In this document: in pieces, positions 16,051 through 25,773 of the stretch
Layout: each line of letters opens with the position of its first letter
How positions within the stretch are numbered: position 1 is the first letter of the stretch
NCBI GenBank assembly: GCA_045603545.1
Contig: JAZUMG010000022.1
Span: 1 to 64,000 of the forward strand
Reading direction: 5' to 3'
Length of the DNA: 64,000 bases
From: CAAGNP01 sp045603545
GTDB lineage: Bacteria; Bacteroidota; Bacteroidia; Bacteroidales; UBA932
Position numbers and translations under genes: made by a program
Notes under the pieces: model-generated
What the model saw: only the letters and a program-made list of their open reading frames with translations
Databases searched by the model: none
Told to the model about the DNA's origin: nothing

Positions 16051-17514
16051 TTGAAAAAGTTAGACAGATTCATACTCACAGCCTTCTTTGGACCATTCGT
16101 AATGGTCTTCCTAATCGTCGTATTCATCCTGGTGATGCAATTCCTGTGGCTGTATATCGACGAGCTTGTGGGTAAGGGTCTGAGCCTATGGGTAATATTG
16201 GAGTTCCTGATGTGGGGTTCCTGCACTATTCTCCCGTTGGCAATGCCTCTTGCCACCCTAATTGCCTCCATTATGACACTTGGCAATATGGGTGAGAGCA
16301 ATGAGCTGCTCGCAATGAATGCTGCAGGCATATCCCTCAAGAGGGTATTGATCCCCCTCATCGTGGTATCAGTGGGTATCAGTATCGGGGCATTTTTCGT
16401 CTCCAACAGTCTCCTCCCTTTGGCGTACAATAAAATATACACACTACAGTACGACATAAACAAGACCAAAGAGGAGATCAAGATCCCTACCGGCACCTTC
16501 TACAATGGAATTGAAGGGTACACCCTCCGTATCAGCGACCGCAACAAAAAGACAGATATGATGTACGATGTGATGGTATATGACCACACCAAGAACAAAG
16601 GGAATGTCAGTGTTGCTGTAGCCGATTCCGGACTCATCAAGTCCAACCCAAGCAAGACGGCACTTGTCTTTACACTATACAACGGTGTCTCTTATGAAGA
16701 GGAGAACACCATGAGATACAAGGACACCAATATGGTGATGAACAGAGTGGAGTTTGACAGGCAGGAGATGGTAATCCCCCTCAAGAACTACGCTTTCAAA
16801 AAATCAGAGGAAGACAAGTATGGCAATGAGATAATGGCCAAGAACCTGAAAAGCCTTCAGGCAGACAGGGACTCGATAGGGATTACTTATGACAATACCT
16901 ACAAAAAACACCAGAACAGGTTCATTTACGGAATGGGACTTGCCTATCCATCCCAATTGGATACAGCAAAGAACAAAGGGTATCTGGATGGATTTGATAC
17001 AGATTCGCTCTATCTCCACTGGAGCCCTGATGTGGAATCTGTAAACATATCGGAGACATTGGACCATTTGAAGAGCTCGATAAGCATGACAGAATCCTTC
17101 GAAAGGGAGATAGCACACAACAGCTATTTCCTGAGGAAGATAGATCTTGAGTCCTACAGAAAGTTCACACTGTCATTTGCCTGTCTGGTATTCTTCTTTA
17201 TCGGAGCACCTCTTGGGGCCATCATAAGAAAGGGTGGTCTGGGGACCCCGGTAATCATCTCTGCACTGTTTTTCGTACTCTACTGGGTAGTCGACATAAG
17301 CGGCAAGAAACTGGCGACCGATGGAGCCATAACACCTATGATAGGGGCATTCATATCTACACTTGTTTTGCTCCCGATGGGTATATTCCTCACATGGAAA
17401 GCGACATCGGAATCGTCATCATTCAATTTTGAATCCTTCAAACAAGATGTGCAGAAATATTTGAAAAACCTTAAAAAGAGATATATATGGAGAAAGGGAA
17501 AAATACGAGAATAG
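16051..17514 (+). CDS. LptF/LptG-family lipopolysaccharide export permease
   Basis: A 487-residue YjgP/YjgQ permease. With LptB and its partner it extracts LPS from the inner membrane. It has two transmembrane helices at each end of a periplasmic beta-jellyroll domain (roughly 120-370), the family's usual layout. The start codon is TTG (LKKLDRF read as MKKLDRF), 8 bp after alaS; no in-frame ATG is available before the first helix. The middle domain is longer than in the paralogue at 19602, making this the larger partner. It overlaps fmt by 28 bp. Confidence 0.93.
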   Translation: MKKLDRFILTAFFGPFVMVFLIVVFILVMQFLWLYIDELVGKGLSLWVILEFLMWGSCTILPLAMPLATLIASIMTLGNMGESNELLAMNAAGISLKRVLIPLIVVSVGISIGAFFVSNSLLPLAYNKIYTLQYDINKTKEEIKIPTGTFYNGIEGYTLRISDRNKKTDMMYDVMVYDHTKNKGNVSVAVADSGLIKSNPSKTALVFTLYNGVSYEEENTMRYKDTNMVMNRVEFDRQEMVIPLKNYAFKKSEEDKYGNEIMAKNLKSLQADRDSIGITYDNTYKKHQNRFIYGMGLAYPSQLDTAKNKGYLDGFDTDSLYLHWSPDVESVNISETLDHLKSSISMTESFEREIAHNSYFLRKIDLESYRKFTLSFACLVFFFIGAPLGAIIRKGGLGTPVIISALFFVLYWVVDISGKKLATDGAITPMIGAFISTLVLLPMGIFLTWKATSESSSFNFESFKQDVQKYLKNLKKRYIWRKGKIRE

Positions 17515-18449
17515 TCTTTATGGGTACCCCCGAATTCGCAGTCGGCTCCCTTCAGGCTCTCGTTGAAAACGGTTATAACGTAGTGGGCGTGGTCACTGTT
17601 CCTGACAAGCCCAGCGGAAGGGGCCTCAAAGTAAATATGAGTGCTGTAAAGGAGTATGCACTTGGATTGGATCTCCCCATTCTCCAGCCGGTCTCCCTTA
17701 AAGATCCCGCATTTCTGGAAGAGCTTGCTGCACTGGAGGCAGACTGCTTTGTGGTGGTGGCATTCAGAATGCTCCCACAAGTGGTATGGTCAATGCCAAA
17801 ATTGGGAACCTTCAATCTCCACGCATCTCTCCTTCCACAATACAGAGGGGCTGCCCCTATCAACTGGGCCATCATCAATGGAGAGACCAAAACCGGTGTC
17901 ACCACATTCCTGTTGGACAAACAGATTGATACCGGGAACATAATATTCCAGCAGGAGTGCGAAATTCTCCCCGAGGACAACATCGGGTCACTCTACGAAA
18001 AACTTATGGCAATTGGGTCCAACCTTGTACTCCGCACAGTGGATGCATTGGCAGAAGGGACAGTAACCCCTACCCCACAAGTGGAATCTGGGGCACTCCA
18101 CCCTGCACCCAAAATTACACGTGAGACCTGCAAAATAGACTGGAGGGACACCGCTGTAAATATAACCAACCGCGTCAGAGGCCTCAGCCCCTACCCTGCA
18201 GCATATGCTGTAATGGTCTCTGGAGATAAAAGGACAGATGTCAAGATTTTTGGCGGCATCGCTACACAGACCGGGAATAGCCACAGTGACACAGGAGCTA
18301 TCATTTCAGATGGGAAAAACAGACTATGTGTCAAATGTGGAGAGGGTCTGTTCGAGATATCCGAACTCCAGATGGCAGGAAAGAAGAGACTGAAAGTGAA
18401 AGAATTCCTGGTAGGTATACACAATATTGAGAATTATAGATTCGAGTGA
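17487..18449 (+). CDS. fmt: Methionyl-tRNA formyltransferase
   Basis: A 320-residue enzyme that formylates initiator Met-tRNA with 10-formyl-THF. The N-terminal Rossmann-like domain has FMGTPEFAV, the catalytic segment FNLHASLLPQYRGAAPINWAI (Asn-His with a downstream Asp in LDKQIDTGNI), and the C-terminal OB-type domain follows about residue 205 (ITRETCKIDWRD). Length is normal. It overlaps the preceding permease by 28 bp and the next gene, tgt, by 4 bp (ATGA), so translation is probably coupled. Confidence 0.97.
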   Translation: MEKGKNTRIVFMGTPEFAVGSLQALVENGYNVVGVVTVPDKPSGRGLKVNMSAVKEYALGLDLPILQPVSLKDPAFLEELAALEADCFVVVAFRMLPQVVWSMPKLGTFNLHASLLPQYRGAAPINWAIINGETKTGVTTFLLDKQIDTGNIIFQQECEILPEDNIGSLYEKLMAIGSNLVLRTVDALAEGTVTPTPQVESGALHPAPKITRETCKIDWRDTAVNITNRVRGLSPYPAAYAVMVSGDKRTDVKIFGGIATQTGNSHSDTGAIISDGKNRLCVKCGEGLFEISELQMAGKKRLKVKEFLVGIHNIENYRFE

Positions 18450-19588
18450 TGGACAAACTGAAATTTGAACTGCTGCAGACAGATCCCCAGAGTTGTGCAA
18501 GAAGGGGAAGGATACATACTGACCACGGCGTGATAGAGACCCCCATATTCATGCCCGTAGGTACTCTCGGCTCTGTAAAAGGTGTTTACCACAGGGATCT
18601 TGCCCACGATATAAAGGCTGAAATTTGCCTGGGAAATACATATCACCTCTATCTCAGACCGGGACTTGATACACTTTACAAAGCCGGAGGTCTCCATAAA
18701 TTCATCAGCTGGGACAGACCGATCCTCACCGATAGCGGAGGATTTCAGGTATTCTCATTGGCAGAGAACAGAAAACTCACCCCAGAAGGGTGCACATTCC
18801 GTTCACATATTGACGGCTCCAAACATATATTCACACCGGAGAACAATGTTGATACCCAGAGAAAAATCGGCGCCGACATCATTATGGCCCTTGACGAATG
18901 CACTCCAGGTGATGCAGATTACCAGTATGCAGCCAAATCACTCAAACTTACACAAGCGTGGCTGGAGAGAGGCATAAAACATTTTGACGAGACAGAACCC
19001 CTGTATGGCTACCACCAGGCGTATTTCCCTATAGTTCAGGGGTGCGTTTATCCTGATTTGCGCCGTCAGGCTGCTGAGCACGCCGTCTCGCTTGAGAGGG
19101 AGGGTTACGCCATCGGAGGTCTGGCAGTAGGTGAACCTACCGACAAAATGTACGAGATGATAGAGGTAGTCCACCCTATCCTTCCCAAAGACAAACCGAG
19201 ATATCTTATGGGCGTAGGGACACCATCAAATATACTTGAGGCCATAGCAAGGGGTGTAGATATGTTTGACTGTGTGATGCCTACAAGAAACGGCCGCAAC
19301 GGAATGCTCTTTACCTGGGAGGGGACCATCAACATAAGAAACAGGAAGTGGGCTGATGATTTCTCACCACTTGATCCGCAGGGGACCTCCTTTGTAGACC
19401 ACACATATTCGAAGGCATACCTGCGTCATATGTTCATTGCCGGCGAGATGCTTGCTGCCCAGATTGCCAGCGAACACAACCTAGCATTCTATCTCGACCT
19501 TGTTACCCAGGCGAGGGCCCACATTGAAGCGGGAGATTTCAACTCGTGGAAAAACGAGGCAGTGAAGAAGCTGGATACAAGATTATAA
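18446..19588 (+). CDS. tgt: tRNA-guanine(34) transglycosylase (queuine/preQ1)
   Basis: A 380-residue TIM-barrel enzyme that swaps guanine 34 for preQ1 in tRNAs with GUN anticodons. Clear motifs: DSGGFQVFSL (general-base Asp), GGLAVGEP, and the nucleophile region GVDMFDCVMPTRNGRNG. The C-terminal zinc site, normally CxCxxC plus His, is not readable: the segment runs PLDPQGTSFVDHTYSKAYLRH, with only a His left. The catalytic core is intact, so a zinc-free but active enzyme is likely, perhaps typical of this phylum. The gene may also start one codon later. It is 13 bp before lptG-like. Confidence 0.95.
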   Translation: MMDKLKFELLQTDPQSCARRGRIHTDHGVIETPIFMPVGTLGSVKGVYHRDLAHDIKAEICLGNTYHLYLRPGLDTLYKAGGLHKFISWDRPILTDSGGFQVFSLAENRKLTPEGCTFRSHIDGSKHIFTPENNVDTQRKIGADIIMALDECTPGDADYQYAAKSLKLTQAWLERGIKHFDETEPLYGYHQAYFPIVQGCVYPDLRRQAAEHAVSLEREGYAIGGLAVGEPTDKMYEMIEVVHPILPKDKPRYLMGVGTPSNILEAIARGVDMFDCVMPTRNGRNGMLFTWEGTINIRNRKWADDFSPLDPQGTSFVDHTYSKAYLRHMFIAGEMLAAQIASEHNLAFYLDLVTQARAHIEAGDFNSWKNEAVKKLDTRL

Positions 19589-19601
19589 CTATTTTTGGAG
19601 G

Positions 19602-20696
19602 ATGAATTTACCCAGACTGACCATACTCGACAGATACATCATAAAGAAGTTTATCGGAACCTTCTTTGTGGCCCTTGCGTTGATTATTGTCATCGTAATC
19701 ATCTTCGATATCAGTGAAAAGATTGATGACTTTGTGGACAACGAGGTCCCTCTCAGGGAGATTGCATTTACCTATTATGCAAACTTCATCCCATATTTCA
19801 TGAATATGTTCAGTGCCATATTTGTCTTCATAACTGTAATCTTCTTCACATCCAAGCTTGCTGGGGACAGTGAAATAATAGCAATGCTTTCGGGAGGAGT
19901 CAGTTTCAAGAGACTTATGGTACCGTACCTGATATCAGCACTGATCATTGCCCTGTTCAGTCTGACACTCAACCTCTTCATAATCCCTCCAGCCAACAAG
20001 ACCAGACTCGCTTTTGAGGGGAAATACATCAAGGCGGCCAAATTCTACAACAACAAACGGCATATCCACTACCAGATAGCCCCTGGAGATTTCGCATATG
20101 TGGAGTCATTCAGCACCTGGAACAATACCGCATACAGATTCTCACTTGAGAGGATCAAGGACAATGAGATGATCTCCAAAATAAGTGCAGAGACTGCTGC
20201 CTGGGACTCCACCAAGCAGGCCTGGACACTGAGGAAATACTTCAAGAGGGAGTTTGTCAACGGCAAGGAAACCATCACCTTCGGGCACGAGATGGATACC
20301 GTAATCAACCTCTCCATCGATGACTTCTACAGAAGGGAGAACACTGTCGAGTCACTCGATTATTTCCAGTTGAATGATCTTATCGCCACACAGAAGATGA
20401 GGGGTGACACTATGGTAAAATATTCGCTTATAGAGAAGAACAACAGATATGCAATGCCATTCTCTGCATTTATCCTCACCATAATAGGTGTATCACTCTC
20501 TTCCAAGAAGAGACGCGGAGGGATAGGGATAAACCTGGGTGTAGGTATTGCCCTGAGCTTTTCGTATATTCTGTTTATGAGATTCAGCCAGATGTTTGTA
20601 ATCACAGACACACTGCCTCCGGCAATAGCCATCTGGCTACCAAATGTGCTCTATGCCATTATCGCTGCAATCCTATACAGAATGGCACCGAAATAA
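19602..20696 (+). CDS. LptF/LptG-family lipopolysaccharide export permease
   Basis: A 364-residue YjgP/YjgQ permease, second of two in this operon. Helices sit at about 15-40, 55-75 and 100-120, the jellyroll domain in the middle, and three helices at 285-362. LPNVLYAIIAAILYRM ends the protein. With the 16051 gene it could form the LptF-LptG pair of the LPS exporter, here split by fmt and tgt rather than adjacent as in E. coli. It ends just before a strong terminator. Confidence 0.93.
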   Translation: MNLPRLTILDRYIIKKFIGTFFVALALIIVIVIIFDISEKIDDFVDNEVPLREIAFTYYANFIPYFMNMFSAIFVFITVIFFTSKLAGDSEIIAMLSGGVSFKRLMVPYLISALIIALFSLTLNLFIIPPANKTRLAFEGKYIKAAKFYNNKRHIHYQIAPGDFAYVESFSTWNNTAYRFSLERIKDNEMISKISAETAAWDSTKQAWTLRKYFKREFVNGKETITFGHEMDTVINLSIDDFYRRENTVESLDYFQLNDLIATQKMRGDTMVKYSLIEKNNRYAMPFSAFILTIIGVSLSSKKRRGGIGINLGVGIALSFSYILFMRFSQMFVITDTLPPAIAIWLPNVLYAIIAAILYRMAPK

Positions 20697-20734
20697 GAAA
20701 ACAGGAACTTACAGATTTGTAAGTTCCTGTTTTC
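20697..20734. terminator. Bidirectional terminator, perfect 16-bp stem
   Basis: GAAAACAGGAACTTAC (20697-20712) and its exact complement (20719-20734) surround a 6-base loop. The A/T-rich ends give a T-run on both strands, so it can stop the alaS-lptG operon from the left and the dehydrogenase gene from the right. Confidence 0.92.
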
Positions 20735-20765
20735 TTTGCGTGTATAACGCAGAAATCACCCTATT

Positions 20766-21713
20766 TTATAATTTTTTAGAGATTTTGTCAAGCATATCAT
20801 CTACCATCGCATCAATATCCCACTGAGGATTCCAACCCCACTCTTCGCGGGCACAGGTATCGTCTAGTTTGTTGGGCCATGACGCTGAGATCTGAGCTTT
20901 CACAGGATCGACATCATAATCGAATGTAGCATCAGGGATGCGCTGTTTGATCTTCTCGAAGAGCTGTGCAGGTGTAAAACTCATGCAGGTGATGTTGAAA
21001 CTGTTTCTGTGCACAAGTTTTGATGGATCCGCCTCCATAAGCTGGATTACAGCATTTAGTGCATCCGGCATATAGAGCATATCCATATATGTATCCTGAG
21101 GGATAGGGCAAGTGTAATGCTTGTGCTTGAGCACTTCGTAGAACACCTCTACAGCGTAGTCTGTAGTGCCTCCACCAGGTAGAGCACCGTTGGATATAAT
21201 ACCAGGGAAACGGACACTGCGGGTATCTACACCAAATCTGGTGAAATAGTAATCTGAGAGGAGTTCACCCGACACTTTGCAAACACCATAGATGGTATTT
21301 GGTCTCATCACTGTATCCTGTGGGGTATTGTCGTGAGGGGTATTCTCTCCGAATGCACCGATTGAGCTGGGGGTAAAAAGGGCTGTTCTATACTCTTTTG
21401 CCAGAGCCAGGGAGTTTAGAAGGGCTCCCATATTGATTTTCCAAGCGAGTTCAGGATTCTTTTCTCCGGTAGCAGAAAGGAGCGCCACCATATTGAAGAT
21501 GGCATCGATATCATACTTTTTGACTATTGCCTCAAAAGCATTGATATCCAGAATGTCGAGTTTTTCCGTTATTGCCACTTCCGACATCTTTGCCACCATA
21601 TCATCTCTAAGATCGGCAGCTACCACATTGTCGTGGCCGTAATGTTTCTGAAGATGGGGCACCAATTCCGTACCTATTTGTCCACCTGCACCAACGATAA
21701 GTATCCTTTTCAT
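20766..21713 (-). CDS. NAD-dependent epimerase/dehydrogenase, probable L-threonine 3-dehydrogenase
   Basis: A 315-residue extended SDR. Rossmann motif GAGGQIGTEL near 8-17, catalytic SS-x-YxxxK arrangement (PSSIGAFG and YGVCK). The RSVRFPGIIS and SFTPAQLF segments match the SDR-type L-threonine dehydrogenases described from Bacteroidota and archaea, which make 2-amino-3-ketobutyrate from threonine. No KBL ligase gene is adjacent here, so the substrate is inferred. I start at MKRILIVGAGG (21713); the earlier Met (21737) adds eight residues. A TATTTTTG box lies upstream at 21742-21735. Confidence 0.85.
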   Translation of the reverse strand: MKRILIVGAGGQIGTELVPHLQKHYGHDNVVAADLRDDMVAKMSEVAITEKLDILDINAFEAIVKKYDIDAIFNMVALLSATGEKNPELAWKINMGALLNSLALAKEYRTALFTPSSIGAFGENTPHDNTPQDTVMRPNTIYGVCKVSGELLSDYYFTRFGVDTRSVRFPGIISNGALPGGGTTDYAVEVFYEVLKHKHYTCPIPQDTYMDMLYMPDALNAVIQLMEADPSKLVHRNSFNITCMSFTPAQLFEKIKQRIPDATFDYDVDPVKAQISASWPNKLDDTCAREEWGWNPQWDIDAMVDDMLDKISKKL

Positions 21714-21734
21714 TTCGCTCAGTTTATATTTATA

Positions 21735-21742
21735 CAAAAATA
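21735..21742 (-). promoter_or_regulatory. -7 box for the SDR dehydrogenase gene
   Basis: Minus strand TATTTTTG, 21 bp before the start at 21713. No clear -33 partner. Confidence 0.5.
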
Positions 21743-21785
21743 TACAAATTTTTTTCTTGTTATTCTTTTTCTTTAATTTTATCGT

Positions 21786-22589
21786 ATGGAAATGAGAATT
21801 ACAAAAGGGGACAGGATTATCTCTTTCGGCTCCTGCTTTGCCACAGAAATAGGAAAAATGTTTCAGAATGAGGGGTATAATATCATGAATAACCCGTTTG
21901 GGGTACTATTCAATCCCGTCTCCATATACAACTCCATATCAAGACTCCTGTCACGCACCCCATTCACAATGGAGGATGTGATAGAGAGGGATCCTCTATA
22001 CGGCAAGAATTCAGGTCTTGTTGCACCCAAGAGCTACGCCTCATTTTATCACCACGGCAGCTTCGCGGCACCCTCTCCAGATGAGTTCCTGGCCAAGGCC
22101 AACAACGCACTTGAGGAAGGGGCAGATTTCCTGCAGAAGGCCTCTGTAATAATAGTCACCTTCGGCACCTCCTGGGTATTCAGACATCTGGAAAGGGATA
22201 TTATAGTCTCAAACTGTCACAAAATCCCCTCGTACGACTTCAGACGTGAACGGCTTGAGGTAGATAAGATAGTGGAACTTTTCACCAGTCTTATGTGTGA
22301 CGCTCGCCTGGGGAAAGGGAAAGAGTGGATATTTACGGTGAGTCCAATAAGGCACCTGAAAGATGGCCTTCACGGCAATCAGATCTCCAAAGCGATACTC
22401 CATCTGGCTATAGAAAAAATGTGCGCTTCCTGCGGAAACGCACACTATTTTCCATCTTACGAGATAGTTCTGGATGAACTTCGCGACTACTCTTACTTTG
22501 CCGAGGATACCGTCCACCCCTCTGAAGAGACCATCAGGATAGTCTGGGAGAGGTTCAGGAGATCCTGCTGCCAACCTGAAAGTGAGTGA
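21786..22589 (+). CDS. GSCFA-domain protein
   Basis: A 267-residue protein named after its signature, visible here as SFGSCFATEIG at about 14-24. GSCFA proteins resemble SGNH hydrolases; a Ser in the first block and a DTVHPS block near the C-terminus (about 241-246) would supply Ser, Asp and His. The real substrate is unknown. The protein has no signal peptide. The 70 bp before it are AT-rich and shared with the divergent dehydrogenase gene. Its stop adjoins that of DUF5723 on the other strand (convergent). Confidence 0.88.
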   Translation: MEMRITKGDRIISFGSCFATEIGKMFQNEGYNIMNNPFGVLFNPVSIYNSISRLLSRTPFTMEDVIERDPLYGKNSGLVAPKSYASFYHHGSFAAPSPDEFLAKANNALEEGADFLQKASVIIVTFGTSWVFRHLERDIIVSNCHKIPSYDFRRERLEVDKIVELFTSLMCDARLGKGKEWIFTVSPIRHLKDGLHGNQISKAILHLAIEKMCASCGNAHYFPSYEIVLDELRDYSYFAEDTVHPSEETIRIVWERFRRSCCQPESE

Positions 22590-23975
22590 TTATCTTTTGG
22601 TATGCTTGCTGCCGAATGTGGCATTCAGACCAAATTTGGCATTCATAATCAACTTGTCCACAGGGAGACCCTGAGGGGTATACTGCAGGTTCAGGTAGTC
22701 TGTTCCCAAGAAAATTGCCACACCGTTTCTCGGGATGAATTCCACCAAAAATCCCATAGATTTGGCATTGTTGAGCATTGAATAGTTGAGACCTACATTG
22801 AAGATGTCCTTCACTTTAAGGTTATAGGATAGTGTAAGGTCATTGATTCCATACATATATGAGTAAAGGAGGCCTACACTCATAAGGTTGTTCAACATTG
22901 GAGCCTCTACGCCCACATATGCTTTTGGTGTTATGGCTGAGCTGCCACCAGTGCCCTGGACCTCCTCAAAATTTGCCAGAGCCATAAAATCTGCAGCAAT
23001 CTTCTTAAGACTCTCGTCGACATCAAACTGTGCATTGATATCCTTGAGTCCCTCAAAAGAGGCCGAACCTTTTGACTGCAATTTCGACACATTATCATCC
23101 GAATAGAAGATAGTACCCAAATCTACCACCGAAGCGGAGAAGTTGACACCATCAAGCACCGGGATATCAAGAGGGAGCTTATACTCTGCACCCAAATCTA
23201 CAGCAAATCCGAATCCTGCCAAACCCAGATTCTGGGCATCGAGATTTATACTTGGCAACTCGCCATCCTCCTCTCCCTCCGAGAATGATACACCCTTGCC
23301 ATAGATGACACCTTCTGCATCAGTAGTCAATTCCCATTTGTCCTGCCCCATCCTTATCTGTGCATTGTTGATCCTCATATCCACTTTCTCAAGACCGAAG
23401 AGAAGTTTCAATTTGGCACCGACTGTCAAACCAGGCACCAAATCTCCAAGGTCCCTTCTATAACCACCGGACACCTGAACATATGCATCCTGTGATATGG
23501 CAAAATCCTTAAAATTATAGGTATCCTTGGCCATTCCATCCTTGAGAAAAATGAAGAGCTCTGATGGAACATCCATCCTCAAGTTCACCCTGCTACCCAC
23601 ATCAAAAGTGACAAATCCCTTTGGACCCACATAAAAACCGGCACCCAGCACATCCATATCCATTGCCATCTTGATGCTCGGATACTTGGGAAGTGCAGCC
23701 TGGAACTCTGCAGAAGTAACGTTCTGGTTAAGGTATGGGTATAGTTCACCACCCTTGGGGAAAAGAAAGTTGGATACACCTATATTGCTGTTGACTGTCA
23801 GAGAGAGATCTCCCAGAACGGGTATTGTCGCATAGTTTGTCCTGGGGGCAAAAGCTGGGTTCATTTTCACCCTCTGGATGGATGAGTCGAAGAAATAGCT
23901 GCCCCTGAGTGCCTGCCCGCTCATAGAGAGGGGAAGCAGCAAAATTGCCAAACAGATAAATATATGTTTTCTCAT
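22590..23975 (-). CDS. DUF5723-family predicted outer-membrane protein
   Basis: A 461-residue secreted protein with a signal peptide (RKHIFICLAILLLPLSMSG). After it come alternating polar/aromatic strands, repeated GxGF/GVGL turns and a C-terminus of beta type, suggesting an outer-membrane barrel, as proposed for DUF5723. No function is known. It starts 20 bp after a lipoprotein gene, with which it forms a two-gene unit. Residues SAITPKAYVGVEAPMLNNLM and AFAPRTNYATIPVLGD are conserved-looking loops. Confidence 0.75.
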   Translation of the reverse strand: MRKHIFICLAILLLPLSMSGQALRGSYFFDSSIQRVKMNPAFAPRTNYATIPVLGDLSLTVNSNIGVSNFLFPKGGELYPYLNQNVTSAEFQAALPKYPSIKMAMDMDVLGAGFYVGPKGFVTFDVGSRVNLRMDVPSELFIFLKDGMAKDTYNFKDFAISQDAYVQVSGGYRRDLGDLVPGLTVGAKLKLLFGLEKVDMRINNAQIRMGQDKWELTTDAEGVIYGKGVSFSEGEEDGELPSINLDAQNLGLAGFGFAVDLGAEYKLPLDIPVLDGVNFSASVVDLGTIFYSDDNVSKLQSKGSASFEGLKDINAQFDVDESLKKIAADFMALANFEEVQGTGGSSAITPKAYVGVEAPMLNNLMSVGLLYSYMYGINDLTLSYNLKVKDIFNVGLNYSMLNNAKSMGFLVEFIPRNGVAIFLGTDYLNLQYTPQGLPVDKLIMNAKFGLNATFGSKHTKR

Positions 23976-23995
23976 AATAATATCGTTTTAAAGGG

Positions 23996-25747
23996 TTACT
24001 GTTGATTTTTGCCAATGGTAATTCCGTTCGGCAATTTTACAGACAAGGATGCCTGGATATACGATTCGTCTGTAATAGGGACACCTGCCACACCTTTGGA
24101 TGCGATGACAAAAGATATTTTCATCTTCTCCAATGGGCTAAGGCTTGTACCCGATTTTGCAGCCAGGAGTATATCAAGGGGGGATACATTTGCAGATCCG
24201 TCCTTACTGCACGAAGCTATTGTCTGCTTTGTCTGCTCTGCAGGGATAACAGAACCTGTTGCATCCAGCATAAGGACTTCAATATCAAAATGCAATGGCA
24301 ATGAGTTGACCACAGAACCAAGGAGTTGCACCTGATTCCATTGGAGAATATCCTCTATACCCGCATCAGAAACATCGATGGTATCTGATACTGCTACTCT
24401 GAAATCGGGGCCAAATGAGAGGGGAACTGCCAATTTATAATCCAGGTTGACAAAATAGTTTGCCTGGGCATCAAATGAGCTGTTTATCGCAGGATCTGTT
24501 CCGGCCTCTATAGAGACAAGAACTGAATCGGGAGACAACTTCAGCAGACTTGAGATGTTTGCCTTGACAAAATGGATGTCGCTGCCAATACCTTCATCCC
24601 TGCCCCCAATCCAAATCTTTTTGGAAACAGCCTTATCAGAAGACTCTGATGATGGAATAGATAACTCTGCCTCCATATCAAAACTTGGGACCGGTGCACC
24701 ACCTTTATATGGAACAACGGTCAGGATGGCATCAAGTGGAATTCCTGAATTTGTAGTCAAATCCAATACAATATATGGATTGTAAACATCAAGACAAACA
24801 TCATCACCCCTCAATATTTCGGGGAGGCTGGTAAGGTCAACCACCTGATTTATAGCCTCCAGCTGGTAATCCACATTGGCATCTGCCCTCTCCACGGTAA
24901 AGTCCTTAAAGGTAACTACCAGGTCAAACTCCATATTTGATGACTTCTCAATAGTAGATTTGTCTGTTGCGGCCCCGGTCAAGGATACAGAACCAGAAAT
25001 GGTCGATTTTTTTACAATATCTATCTTGCCTGAACATTCAGAAAAATCGATATTGAGCCCTGTGATACTATAAACCCCAGTAGCTGTATATCCATTCTTT
25101 TCGTCCAATATGAGTTTGCTTAGATTTATGACACCATCGACACCATCAATCTCTAAAAAATCGGACAAGTCTACATTTACATCAGGGACCAGGGTACCCT
25201 TTGAGATGAAAGGATCTTTGACAGAGACTGTAACCTCCACTTTTGCATCCTTATTCAATACAAGATTATTTATTCTTTTGATCTCCTTGGGCAAATCCAG
25301 GCTGAATTCGACATCAAAAACCTGTGTTTCGAGGTCCTTTTTAGGGAGAACTCCATCTGGAATAGAGAACTCACCTTCTCCTACCTCAGGGGGGATTACA
25401 ACACTCTCCTTAGAATAAAGATGATCCTTTTTGAAAGTCAGATTCTCCAACTTTACACCTGAAAGATCAAGTAGAGAGGGGATAGCTTTATCGACTGCCA
25501 AGGTGCCATTTGAGGAGATGTAGAGTGTACCGTCTTCACCTTTACTGAAAATGGTCTGATCACCCGAATTCAACAAATCCTTGACTGTTAGCTTCTGGGT
25601 GCTGCCCACCGGAAATGCCAAACCTGACTCACAGAGTGTAATCTCAGGATTAACATTGCTCAGGTCATACTCCTGATTCACGCAGGAGGTAATAAGCAAA
25701 ACCACCGCTGCCATTGTGAGAGTGGAGTGCAAAAGCAACTTTTTCAT
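23996..25747 (-). CDS. Large predicted lipoprotein, unknown function
   Basis: A 583-residue protein with a lipoprotein signal: basic start, hydrophobic core and lipobox LITSC, giving Cys22 as the acylated residue. The mature part is Ser/Thr/Asp-rich with many short beta strands (SGSVSLTG, TATGVYSITG), consistent with repeated immunoglobulin-like or adhesin-type beta folds, but no catalytic motif. It probably sits in the outer membrane. The downstream DUF5723 gene is likely its partner. A -7 box with a TTTG -33 element precedes it. Confidence 0.75.
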   Translation of the reverse strand: MKKLLLHSTLTMAAVVLLITSCVNQEYDLSNVNPEITLCESGLAFPVGSTQKLTVKDLLNSGDQTIFSKGEDGTLYISSNGTLAVDKAIPSLLDLSGVKLENLTFKKDHLYSKESVVIPPEVGEGEFSIPDGVLPKKDLETQVFDVEFSLDLPKEIKRINNLVLNKDAKVEVTVSVKDPFISKGTLVPDVNVDLSDFLEIDGVDGVINLSKLILDEKNGYTATGVYSITGLNIDFSECSGKIDIVKKSTISGSVSLTGAATDKSTIEKSSNMEFDLVVTFKDFTVERADANVDYQLEAINQVVDLTSLPEILRGDDVCLDVYNPYIVLDLTTNSGIPLDAILTVVPYKGGAPVPSFDMEAELSIPSSESSDKAVSKKIWIGGRDEGIGSDIHFVKANISSLLKLSPDSVLVSIEAGTDPAINSSFDAQANYFVNLDYKLAVPLSFGPDFRVAVSDTIDVSDAGIEDILQWNQVQLLGSVVNSLPLHFDIEVLMLDATGSVIPAEQTKQTIASCSKDGSANVSPLDILLAAKSGTSLSPLEKMKISFVIASKGVAGVPITDESYIQASLSVKLPNGITIGKNQQ

Positions 25748-25773
25748 AGTAATATGTTTTAGAGATTATGTAC

